DNA from: an uncultured Rubritalea sp.
Lineage (GTDB): Bacteria; Verrucomicrobiota; Verrucomicrobiia; Verrucomicrobiales; Akkermansiaceae
Length of the DNA: 6,432 nucleotides
Direction: 5' to 3'
Assembly (NCBI GenBank): GCA_937951395.1
Contig: CALFBV010000183.1
Coordinates: forward strand, 1 to 6,432
In this document: piece by piece, positions 1-5,837 of the stretch
Layout of the letters: each line of letters starts with the position of its first letter
Position numbering within the stretch: the first letter of the stretch is position 1
Notes under the pieces: generated by a model
What the model was told of the DNA's origin: nothing
Database searches by the model: none
Seen by the model: the letters and a program-made list of their open reading frames with translations, nothing else
Program-made: the position numbers and the translations under genes

Positions 1-139
1 GAAAAATAGCTCTCAGTTTGTTAAAACACGATAAAACAGTAAAGGATAGCATCAAAGGTAAGCGTTACCAAGCTTGCTTAAATGAAAGATTACTCGAAGA
101 CTTCATGTTGCTAAATGATCCCAAGACGAGTTAGCCCTG
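1..139 (+). mobile_element. Right-hand end of an ISAs1-like insertion sequence (truncated by window edge)
   Basis: The segment contains the C-terminal end of an ISAs1-type transposase, and its stop codon is followed directly by CCCTG at 135-139. Elements of this family often carry ends beginning CAGGG, so CCCTG on this strand could be the outer tip of the right inverted repeat, with the stop codon lying inside the repeat. The left end is outside the window, so neither the repeat pairing nor a target-site duplication can be confirmed. The exact boundary at 139 is an inference; the presence of an IS remnant rests on the protein match. Confidence 0.45.
3..134 (+). CDS. ISAs1-family transposase, C-terminal 43 codons (partial at window start)
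   Basis: Frame 3 is open from the first base and ends at TAG 132-134. The translation starts KIALSLLKHDKTVKDSIKGK and continues with R-Y-Q-A-C-L-N-E-R-L-L-E-D-F-M-L-L. This matches the pattern at the C-terminus of ISAs1/H-repeat transposases as I recall it: A-L-N-L-L-K-x-(D/E)-K-(T/S)-x-K-x-x-I-x-x-K-R, then a short basic linker and a final LL helix. The catalytic DDE residues lie upstream and are not visible, so whether the full gene is intact is unknown. It would act as the DNA-cutting enzyme that moves the IS. No other gene in the window is related to it. Confidence 0.72.
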   Translation, partial: KIALSLLKHDKTVKDSIKGKRYQACLNERLLEDFMLLNDPKTS

Positions 140-386
140 AGATCCAGTCTGGCTGAGAGTTTTTTCAACTTTACTTCTCCAATACAAAATGCTGGTTCTG
201 GGTATCTTCGCAGGATGGGCGGAAGATGGGCGTTTTTTATTCACCTTGTTAGTCTTCGGTTGTCTTTTCATGTCGCTTATATGATTAGTTGTAATCGTCT
301 AAACGGCAATGTTTTGTTTTTACATAATGGCTAAAATGGAGACATAGAGAGACAGGCTTTGACGCCTTAAGGCACCGTAGATTTTT
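140..386. other. Intergenic stretch between IS end and tRNA fragment, no gene recognised
   Basis: About 250 bases separate the presumed IS end from the tRNA-Tyr fragment. I find no convincing gene. The longest ATG-started frame (189-284, 31 aa, hydrophobic) has no ribosome binding site and resembles nothing I know. Visible structure includes an inverted repeat ATCTTC/GAAGAT at 204-209 and 222-227 followed by six T at 233-238, a repeated octamer GATGGGCG at 214-221 and 225-232, and a perfect 10-base palindrome GCCTTAAGGC at 364-373 just before the tRNA fragment. If the tRNA fragment is an attachment site, this stretch would be the terminal noncoding margin of the integrated element. Confidence 0.5.
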
Positions 387-442
387 GACTGTAAATCTGC
401 TCACGTAAGTATACGAAGGTTCGAGTCCTTCTCTGCTCACCA
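387..442 (+). tRNA. tRNA-Tyr (GUA) 3' half; 5' half missing (probable attachment-site remnant)
   Basis: From GACTGTAAATCTGC onward the sequence reads as the 3' half of a bacterial tRNA-Tyr. The anticodon loop is CTGTAAA (389-395) with anticodon GTA at 391-393, and the 3' anticodon stem is TCTGC (396-400). A class II variable arm has a CGTA/TACG stem (404-407, 412-415). The T stem is GAAGG/CCTTC (415-419, 427-431) around loop TTCGAGT. The 3' acceptor strand is TCTGCTC (432-438), followed by discriminator A439 and encoded CCA 440-442. The matching 5' acceptor strand GAGCAGA is absent upstream, the 5' anticodon stem (384-388) pairs at only two or three positions, and no D arm of tRNA-Tyr type can be placed. 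It is therefore not a functional tRNA as read. The simplest explanation is a 3'-end duplication left by a tyrosine-recombinase element; partial deletion of a tRNA is the alternative. Confidence 0.75.
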
Positions 443-485
443 TCCTTTATTCTTTTAAGCTCAATGCTAATCTTTGATGAAGAGC

Positions 486-1673
486 CTAAATTCCGAGAGC
501 TTCTTTTACTTCTGCAAATTTCTGGATGGCGAACTGGAGATCTGCTTGTGAGTGAGCAGCGGAGATCTGAGTTCTAATTCTTGCTTTGCCGATGGGTACT
601 ACGGGGTATGAGAATCCGATCACGTAGACTCCTTTTTCTAGTAAGGCATCAGCCATTTTAGATGCTAGGGCTGCATCACCGAGCATGATAGGGACGATGG
701 AGTGTTCCCCAGGTAGCACGTTGAATCCGATCTTCTCTATGCCGTCACGGAAAAATTTGGTGTTAGCCTCGAGTTTGTCTCGCAGATTAGTCGAGCTGCT
801 AAGTATCTCGAGCACCTTGAGAGTGGCACCTGCTATGGCTGGGGCTAGTGTATTAGAGAATAGATAGGGGCGAGAGCGCTGGCGCAGCATTTCTACGATA
901 TGCTTGCGAGCACTGGTGTATCCGCCGCTGGCTCCACCTAGAGCTTTGCCTAATGTGCCGGTGATGATGTCTACTCTGCCCATCACATCACAATGTTCGT
1001 GGGTGCCTTTGCCGTGTGCTCCCATGAAGCCAACGGAGTGGGAATCATCGACCATGACTAGTGCATCATATTTATCGGCAAGGTCGCAGATCGATTTGAG
1101 GTCTGCGATGAATCCATCCATCGAGAAAACTCCATCGGTAGCGATGATTTTGAACCTTGCGCCTACTTCGCATGCTTCCTGCAGCTTAACCTCGAGATCG
1201 GCCATGTTGTTGTTTTTATAACGGTAACGTTTGGCTTTACAGAGCCTTACACCGTCGATGATGCTGGCATGGTTTAGTTCGTCAGATATGATCGCGTCTT
1301 CAGGACCCAATAGGGTTTCGAAAAGACCGCCATTAGCATCGAAACATGAGGAGTATAGGATGGTGTCATCCATTCCTAGAAATTCGCTGATTTTGGTTTC
1401 TAGCTGTGTATGGATGCCTTGGGTTCCGCAGATGAAGCGGACACTGGCACAGCCAAAGCCCCATTCATCGATAGCCTGTTTAGCTGCTGTGGCAATTTCA
1501 GGATGTTGGGCAAGTCCCAGATAATTGTTAGCACACATGTTGAGAACAGGCTCTCCATCGGCTACGCGAATACTAGCTCCTTGTGGAGTTGTGATTATGC
1601 GTTCTTTCTTAAATGTACCAGTTTCTTGAATAGCATTTAGCTCGGATTTTAGATGTTGTGTGAATGTGTTCAT
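486..1673 (-). CDS. kbl: Glycine C-acetyltransferase (2-amino-3-ketobutyrate CoA ligase)
   Basis: This PLP enzyme cleaves 2-amino-3-ketobutyrate with CoA to glycine and acetyl-CoA, the second step of threonine breakdown after Tdh. The product is 395 aa and nearly collinear with E. coli Kbl (398 aa). Visible landmarks are C-A-N-N-Y-L-G-L (48-55), F-I-C-G-T-Q (80-85), [10 protein letters not shown] (108-117), N-H-A-S-I-I-D-G (134-141), D-D-S-H (209-212, the Asp contacting the PLP ring nitrogen and the stacking region) and [10 protein letters not shown], with K243 as the Schiff-base lysine. R-I-R-T-Q near the C-terminus supplies the carboxylate-binding arginine. The start is ATG 1671-1673. An in-frame TTG at 1686-1688 would add five residues, but the ATG overlaps the tdh stop in a four-base ATGA, a classical coupled junction, with GGAAAAA just upstream. 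It is the last gene of the operon; the stop is TAG 486-488 and no convincing terminator follows. Confidence 0.97.
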   Translation of the reverse strand: MNTFTQHLKSELNAIQETGTFKKERIITTPQGASIRVADGEPVLNMCANNYLGLAQHPEIATAAKQAIDEWGFGCASVRFICGTQGIHTQLETKISEFLGMDDTILYSSCFDANGGLFETLLGPEDAIISDELNHASIIDGVRLCKAKRYRYKNNNMADLEVKLQEACEVGARFKIIATDGVFSMDGFIADLKSICDLADKYDALVMVDDSHSVGFMGAHGKGTHEHCDVMGRVDIITGTLGKALGGASGGYTSARKHIVEMLRQRSRPYLFSNTLAPAIAGATLKVLEILSSSTNLRDKLEANTKFFRDGIEKIGFNVLPGEHSIVPIMLGDAALASKMADALLEKGVYVIGFSYPVVPIGKARIRTQISAAHSQADLQFAIQKFAEVKEALGI

Positions 1674-2704
1674 GAGATGTTTTTCCAATCGAGAATGATT
1701 TTACCAGACTGTCCGCTCTCCATTAGCTCAAAGGCTTCTTGGAAATCAGTGTAGTGAAAGTGGTGGGTGATGACGGGTGAAATGTCGAAGCCGCTAGAGA
1801 CCATGACGCTCATTTTATACCATGTTTCATACATTTCTCGACCATATATGCCCTTGATTGTGAGCATATTAAAGACGACTTTGTTCCAGTCAATGTCGAG
1901 TTTTTTTGATGGTATACCTAGCAGGGCAATCTTTCCACCGTGAGACATGTTATCAACCATGCTTTTGAACGCGGAGGGGACTCCTGACATTTCAAGTCCT
2001 ACATCGAATCCATTCTTTATGTTGAGTGAGCCGAAGAGGTCACGGATGTTTCCATTTTTTACATTGTGTGCGACTGTGGCACCCATCTTACGTGCAAGAT
2101 CTAGGCGGTAATCATTAACATCCGTGATGACTATATTCCGAGCTCCCGCGTGCTTGGCAATGGCTACGGCCATAATGCCGATGGGACCAGCTCCGGTGAT
2201 GAGAACGTCCTCACCCAAGAGGTCGAATGACAGGGCTGTGTGGGCTGCATTACCAAATGGGTCAAAGATGGAGGCCACATCTAGATCTATGCCCTTCCAG
2301 TGGTGCCAGACATTAGTCATGGGCACGGAAATATATTCTGCGAATGCTCCGGTTCGATTAACTCCTATGCCTTGGGTGTCGGTGCAGAGGTGACGTTTTC
2401 CAGCTAGGCAATTGCGACATCTGCCACAGACTACATGGCCTTCAGCACTGACGATCTCCCCTGGGAAGAAATCTGATACGTTAGAGCCGACTTCTACAAT
2501 CTCGCCTACAAACTCGTGACCGACTACCATGGGGACGGGGATAGTGGCTTGCGCCCATGCATCCCACTTGAAGATGTGAAGATCGGTGCCGCAAATGCCT
2601 GTGCGATCGACTTTGATCAGCACATCATTGATGCCAATAGTTGGTTTAGGAACTTCCTCTAACCAGAGACCCCTCTCAGATTTACGTTTTACAAGTGCTT
2701 TCAT
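1670..2704 (-). CDS. tdh: L-threonine 3-dehydrogenase
   Basis: Zinc-dependent medium-chain dehydrogenase that oxidises L-threonine with NAD+ to 2-amino-3-ketobutyrate, which Kbl then cleaves. At 344 aa it matches the usual length (E. coli 341) and is similar along its whole length. The catalytic zinc site is C38 within G-I-C-G-T-D, with H63-E64 in V-V-G-H-E. The structural zinc lobe is C93, C96, C99 and C107. F-D-P-F-G-N-A (147-153) is typical of Tdh rather than of other alcohol dehydrogenases. The Rossmann loop G-A-G-P-I-G is at 171-176, and D195 in I-T-D-V-N-D indicates NAD rather than NADP. The C-terminal G-Q-S-G-K-I-I-L is also Tdh-like. The ATG lies 22 bases after the nagB stop and has no Shine-Dalgarno motif that I can see. 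The TGA at 1670-1672 overlaps the kbl start, so the two are probably translationally coupled and made in similar amounts. Cytosolic; no signal peptide. Confidence 0.97.
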   Translation of the reverse strand: MKALVKRKSERGLWLEEVPKPTIGINDVLIKVDRTGICGTDLHIFKWDAWAQATIPVPMVVGHEFVGEIVEVGSNVSDFFPGEIVSAEGHVVCGRCRNCLAGKRHLCTDTQGIGVNRTGAFAEYISVPMTNVWHHWKGIDLDVASIFDPFGNAAHTALSFDLLGEDVLITGAGPIGIMAVAIAKHAGARNIVITDVNDYRLDLARKMGATVAHNVKNGNIRDLFGSLNIKNGFDVGLEMSGVPSAFKSMVDNMSHGGKIALLGIPSKKLDIDWNKVVFNMLTIKGIYGREMYETWYKMSVMVSSGFDISPVITHHFHYTDFQEAFELMESGQSGKIILDWKNIS

Positions 2705-2726
2705 GTCAAATTTAGCTTTGGTTCAG

Positions 2727-3515
2727 TTAAGCGTCTTGTTGCCACTCGGGTTTTCCTTCATAGGTCCAGCGATAATAGTCAGCGAGACGTAGCTTAGTGG
2801 CAGCTGCTTCATCGATGAAAATTTTTGCAGTAGGATGGTGCTGAAGAATAGAGGCTGGAACAATTGATGAGACGGGGCCTTCGACCATTGCCGCAACTGC
2901 TTCAGATTTGCCTTCTCCAAATGCTAGCATGAGGTTCATGCGAGCATTCATAATTGTGCCAATTCCCATTGTAATACAGTGGCGGGGAACTTGTGATTCA
3001 TCACCTTCGAAGAAGCGGGCATTGTCTGCCACTGTCTGACGTGTGAGAGTCTTGATACGGGTGCGAGAAGCGAACGATGAAGTGGGTTCATTGAAGCCTA
3101 CATGACCATCGGACCCGATTCCTAGCACTTGGATATCGATACCTCCAGCTTGAACGATGGCTTTTTCATAAGCAGAGCAAGCTGCTGGTATATCAGTCGC
3201 CATTCCATCTGGAATGTGAACGTTGTCGGGATTGATATTAATATGGTGGAAAAGATTGTCCCACATGAAACGGTGGTATGATTGTTCGTGATCTTTAGAT
3301 AGACCGATGTATTCATCAAGATTGAAGGTAGTGACGGAACTGAAGTCTAAGCCCTCTTCTTGATGCATGCGGATCAGCTCGTTGTAGAGATTCAGAGGTG
3401 TGCTACCAGTGGCCATGCCGAGCACGGCATTTGGATTTTCTCTCACGAGTTTTGCGATGGCTCTTGCCGCTGCGTTACTGCCTGATTCTGCGTCGTTTTT
3501 AATGATGATTTCCAT
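2727..3515 (-). CDS. nagB: Glucosamine-6-phosphate deaminase
   Basis: Converts glucosamine 6-phosphate to fructose 6-phosphate and ammonia, the step that brings amino sugars into glycolysis. The 262-aa product matches E. coli NagB (266 aa). G-M-A-T-G-S-T-P (33-40) is the phosphate-binding loop. F-N-L-D-E-Y (64-69) holds D67, the proton-shuttling Asp equivalent to E. coli D72. G-S-D-G-H-V-G-F-N-E-P (134-144) holds the catalytic trio D136, H138 and E143. S-R-T-R-I-K-T-L-T (150-158) is the family signature around the substrate phosphate. The start ATG directly follows the stop of the deacetylase gene with no gap, and an excellent GGAGGAG lies nine bases upstream, inside the end of that gene. The C-terminus (Y-Y-R-W-T-Y) differs from the enteric tail, so allosteric control by GlcNAc-6-phosphate should not be assumed. 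Its neighbours suggest its substrate comes from the kinase and PIG-L enzyme rather than from NagA. Confidence 0.96.
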   Translation of the reverse strand: MEIIIKNDAESGSNAAARAIAKLVRENPNAVLGMATGSTPLNLYNELIRMHQEEGLDFSSVTTFNLDEYIGLSKDHEQSYHRFMWDNLFHHININPDNVHIPDGMATDIPAACSAYEKAIVQAGGIDIQVLGIGSDGHVGFNEPTSSFASRTRIKTLTRQTVADNARFFEGDESQVPRHCITMGIGTIMNARMNLMLAFGEGKSEAVAAMVEGPVSSIVPASILQHHPTAKIFIDEAAATKLRLADYYRWTYEGKPEWQQDA

Positions 3516-4337
3516 TTAAAAAATCTCCTCCAGGTTATCGGTTGTCGCCAGCATTTTGCCTTCTTTAAGGCCATGATGCAGTGCATTTTTCTCCCATCGG
3601 CTGAACCGGTAGAGAGTTGCAAATTTGAAGTCAGGAACAGCTCCGCCTTGACCCCCGACGAGTTCTCCTCCGCGACGAACATTATCCTGCATCCATGATG
3701 GAAGTAGCAGGTGGTAGGGGTTTCGGGCTACTTCCTCGATGTGGAATGAGGTGGCTGCTACGAGATCTGCGAGTGTCTCTGCATCGGCCTCTACCATTAA
3801 GTTAGGGTCCCACATGGCTCCCCAAAATTCGGTTTCGATGACGGAGCAGGCGAAGTCAGTAGGCATCTCAGCTAGTGCCTCCATCACAGTGTGATGGGTG
3901 GAGATATGTCGTGAGTTCCAGTCTTTGGAATGTGGCAGAAGGATGACGCGCGGTTGCAGCTCTGTGAGTATTGCAACGATGTCGTCTTTTTCTAATGCTT
4001 GGTAGCAACCTGGCTTTGCAGCCGTGCTGCTCTCAGGGCCTCGATAGTTTGTCCAGCCTAGATAATTACAGGCGTTATTAAGTTCTTCCGCGCGCCCAGC
4101 TTGGCGAGCTTCATTACTACCGTAGGTTACGGGGATATTGAGCACTTGCATCCCAGCTTCGCGCATCAGCCGCAGCGCAAGCAGTCCGATGATGCACTCG
4201 TCATCAGGGTGAGGTGAGAAAATGAGAACTTTGTTAGGAGATTCTACCGCCGCATGTTTTCCAGAAACACTCAGAGTCTTGGCAGATTCTACGCCTGTCT
4301 GAATGTTGGTTACGAATTTCAAATAGGGATTGTCCAT
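3516..4337 (-). CDS. PIG-L/LmbE-family zinc deacetylase, probably acting on an N-acetylhexosamine
   Basis: The 273-aa protein carries the hallmark P-H-P-D-D-E motif (42-47) after a hydrophobic strand K-V-L-I-F-S. By family knowledge (MshB, BshB), H43 and D46 would bind zinc and D45 would act as catalytic base. A second block, L-L-P-H-S-K-D-W-N-S-R-H-I-S-T-H-H (133-149), supplies the remaining zinc ligand, most likely H148 or H144; spacing differs slightly from the usual H-P-D-H. Family members remove acetyl groups from GlcNAc-containing molecules. The gene lies five bases after the kinase and directly abuts nagB. No nagA is present, so a role in deacetylating GlcNAc, GalNAc, a short chito-oligomer or the 6-phosphate is plausible. 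As I recall, Bacteroidetes have NagB-PIG-L fusions and Thermococcus uses a PIG-L deacetylase (Dac) for GlcNAc and diacetylchitobiose; both support the idea. There is no signal peptide, so it is probably cytosolic. Family is certain; substrate is inferred. Confidence 0.88.
   Translation of the reverse strand: MDNPYLKFVTNIQTGVESAKTLSVSGKHAAVESPNKVLIFSPHPDDECIIGLLALRLMREAGMQVLNIPVTYGSNEARQAGRAEELNNACNYLGWTNYRGPESSTAAKPGCYQALEKDDIVAILTELQPRVILLPHSKDWNSRHISTHHTVMEALAEMPTDFACSVIETEFWGAMWDPNLMVEADAETLADLVAATSFHIEEVARNPYHLLLPSWMQDNVRRGGELVGGQGGAVPDFKFATLYRFSRWEKNALHHGLKEGKMLATTDNLEEIF
3525..3531 (-). promoter_or_regulatory. Strong Shine-Dalgarno for nagB
   Basis: Reading the minus strand, GGAGGAG ends nine bases before the nagB ATG (3513-3515). 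It is the best ribosome binding site in the operon and sits inside the last codons of the upstream deacetylase gene. The other operon genes have weak or no such motif, so nagB may be translated more strongly than its neighbours. That last point is an inference. Confidence 0.75.
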
Positions 4338-4342
4338 AGCTG

Positions 4343-5701
4343 TTATTTGATTATTGGGAGGCTAGCTGCGGCTACGGCTTGGCCATGCCTTTTCATTTGT
4401 TCGTCTGGCATACTGATCTTAAGCGTCGATGCTAAATTCGGGAATTCTGCTTTTAAGACTTCCTCTGCTTTTTCAATGATGATCTGACCGCCTTCGCCAC
4501 TGGTCACGCGTCCTAGGATGAGTAGATTCCTGAAATCATAGATCGTTGAGTAATGGGCAATGGCATAACCGAAACAAGTGCCGATAGTCTCGTAGATATT
4601 TCGTGCTCTCTGATCGTTCTCGGACATGAGTCGCTGCACTTCTACTAGTTGTTCAGCAAAGGGAGTGTCCTTTTCAAAGTCTATGCCAGCGAGTGGAGCC
4701 AAACGTGCGACACCTTGTTGTGAGAAGAATTGCACTCCGCATCCGATATCACCTGACCACTCATCTATAGGACCGTTAGGACGGTAATCCACTGGTATAA
4801 ATGCGAGTTCATTGAGCCAAGATGTGATGTTTCCTTCTGGTGTGACGTAGCCAGCTGCGAGGCTGGTTCCCATGGATATACCAAGCACTGCATCGTCTTT
4901 TAATGACATAGCACCGGCAAGTGCAGTCACCTCGCCATCGTTGACTACTTCAAACGGGACGCCTTCCCAGGCTTCTTTCAGTTTTGCAAAAATTGGGCGA
5001 ACTTCGGTTTCAAATTCATCAGCGGAGACACCTCTGAATAGTGAGGCGACACGGACTTCGTTATCTACATAGACTCCAGCTGCACTGCCGCCAATGGCAT
5101 CGACACGTGGTAGATGTGCGGCGGCTCGCTTGAGTGAGTCCATAGTGCCATCATAGTGATATTGTGGATTAGTTTCGAAGTATGGATCCCATTTTATTTC
5201 CTCTGAAAAGACTACCTTGCCGTCTATCACAGCAGCACATTTTCGGTCGCTGCCGCCAAGGTCAAAACCGATACGGTAGCCATCAAGATGACGTCCGAGT
5301 GCGGCTCCTTCTTGTGTAGGTTCTGAAATTTCCTCTGCTGAAGCCTGCTCAACAGTTATGGAACGACTGTAGATTTTTTCACCAATGATTTCTGCATCGA
5401 ACTTGCCGGACGCGGACTCGGAGTAATGTTTCTGTAGGCGGTCGACGAGTGCATCTGGTCCAGCAATAAGGATTCGGTTCCCACCGATTGCCCAGAGCAT
5501 CGCCTTTAGCATTCTCTCTATATAGAAGAAACTAGAATCGAGGTCAGAGCTGATTTTGACGGTGCGTCGTGCCACAACTTTGTCGTCACGAAGCAGTCCG
5601 AGTGTGACGGACTCACCATTTTCAAGAGTTGTCTTCTTAAATTCGTGATTCCATAAAATTGCGGGTAGGAATTCTTTATCTAAATTAGGGATGATTTTCA
5701 T
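4343..5701 (-). CDS. ROK-like sugar kinase with ~140-residue N-terminal extension
   Basis: The C-terminal two thirds have the ASKHA sugar-kinase layout of the ROK family. The phosphate 1 loop is G-F-D-L-G-G-S-D-R-K (145-154), the catalytic Asp is D255 in V-V-N-D-G-E-V-T-A-L-A-G, and the phosphate 2 loop is L-G-I-S-M-G-T-S-L-A-A-G (273-284). A late helix contains N-L-L-I-L-G-R-V (392-399). Two usual ROK features are altered. The E-x-G-H sugar and zinc motif appears as E298-L-A-F, and the C-x-C-G-x-x-G-C-x-E zinc cluster is reduced to G-C-G-V-Q (320-324), so zinc is probably not bound. Residues 1-140 form an extra region of unknown function, possibly a degenerate copy of the fold's first strands. 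At 452 aa it is much longer than ordinary ROK kinases (about 300). It is the first gene of the operon and most simply phosphorylates the amino sugar at C6, feeding NagB. No Shine-Dalgarno is visible before ATG 5699-5701. Substrate is unproven. Confidence 0.8.
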   Translation of the reverse strand: MKIIPNLDKEFLPAILWNHEFKKTTLENGESVTLGLLRDDKVVARRTVKISSDLDSSFFYIERMLKAMLWAIGGNRILIAGPDALVDRLQKHYSESASGKFDAEIIGEKIYSRSITVEQASAEEISEPTQEGAALGRHLDGYRIGFDLGGSDRKCAAVIDGKVVFSEEIKWDPYFETNPQYHYDGTMDSLKRAAAHLPRVDAIGGSAAGVYVDNEVRVASLFRGVSADEFETEVRPIFAKLKEAWEGVPFEVVNDGEVTALAGAMSLKDDAVLGISMGTSLAAGYVTPEGNITSWLNELAFIPVDYRPNGPIDEWSGDIGCGVQFFSQQGVARLAPLAGIDFEKDTPFAEQLVEVQRLMSENDQRARNIYETIGTCFGYAIAHYSTIYDFRNLLILGRVTSGEGGQIIIEKAEEVLKAEFPNLASTLKISMPDEQMKRHGQAVAAASLPIIK

Positions 5702-5745
5702 AATGTAAAATGTCTTGTTTCAACGGAGCACAGTATGCCACTTAT

Positions 5746-5776
5746 AGAATATTTTTAATTTAACAATTATTGTCAA
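5746..5776 (-). promoter_or_regulatory. Candidate sigma70-type promoter of the operon
   Basis: On the minus strand a perfect -35 hexamer TTGACA lies at 5771-5776. With a 17-base spacer the -10 would be AATATT (5748-5753); with 19 bases it would be TATTCT (5746-5751). A further TATAAG at 5741-5746 is too far from this -35. The whole stretch is very AT-rich. Any of these would give an untranslated leader of about 35-40 bases before the kinase ATG. The -35 coincides with the first of the two repeat motifs described for this region, which suits control by the divergent regulator. Confidence 0.4.
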
Positions 5777-5803
5777 TTGTGGTTACAAATTAACAATATT
5801 GAC
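5760..5803. promoter_or_regulatory. Paired direct repeats in the divergent control region, candidate AraC-type operator
   Basis: TTAACAATTATTGTC at 5760-5774 and TTAACAATATTGAC at 5790-5803 are two copies of one motif, identical over TTAACAAT and over ATTG, and differing by one inserted T and one substitution. Their starts are exactly 30 bases apart, close to three helical turns, so both face the same side of DNA. Each copy also contains its own small inverted repeat: ACAAT-T-ATTGT at 5763-5773 and CAATATTG at 5794-5801. Direct repeats in this geometry are typical of AraC-family operators. The first copy overlaps the operon's -35 candidate and the second overlaps TTGACT (5799-5804), a possible -35 for the regulator. 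The repeats are seen directly; protein binding is inferred. Confidence 0.5.
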
Positions 5804-5837
5804 TTTTGTGAGGTGGCTATGTACCTGTACTTTCACA

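Noticed and set aside
204..238. Possible rho-independent terminator (ATCTTC/GAAGAT stem then six T)
   Set aside because: The stem is only six AT-leaning pairs with a 12-base loop, and the T run begins five bases after the stem, so it is too weak to call.
189..284. Small hydrophobic frame (31 aa, + strand) between IS and tRNA fragment
   Set aside because: No ribosome binding site, no recognisable family, and AT-rich sequence readily gives short hydrophobic frames by chance.
357..442. Complete functional tRNA-Tyr gene
   Set aside because: No 5' acceptor strand pairing with TCTGCTC, no tRNA-Tyr-like D arm, and a broken anticodon stem on the 5' side. The tmRNA alternative was also dropped because the CTGTAAA anticodon loop, class II variable arm and T arm fit tRNA-Tyr and no tag-peptide frame was convincing.
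443..485. Terminator for the operon downstream of kbl
   Set aside because: Only a four-base GCTC/GAGC pairing with a long loop and no T run on the minus strand is present.
685..1640. Several 60-105 aa open frames on the + strand opposite kbl
   Set aside because: They lie antisense to a full-length, strongly conserved gene and have no start signals or recognisable content.
2723..3682. Short minus-strand frames overlapping nagB and the deacetylase gene, in other reading frames
   Set aside because: Alternative-frame shadows of clearly recognised genes; their translations show no family features.
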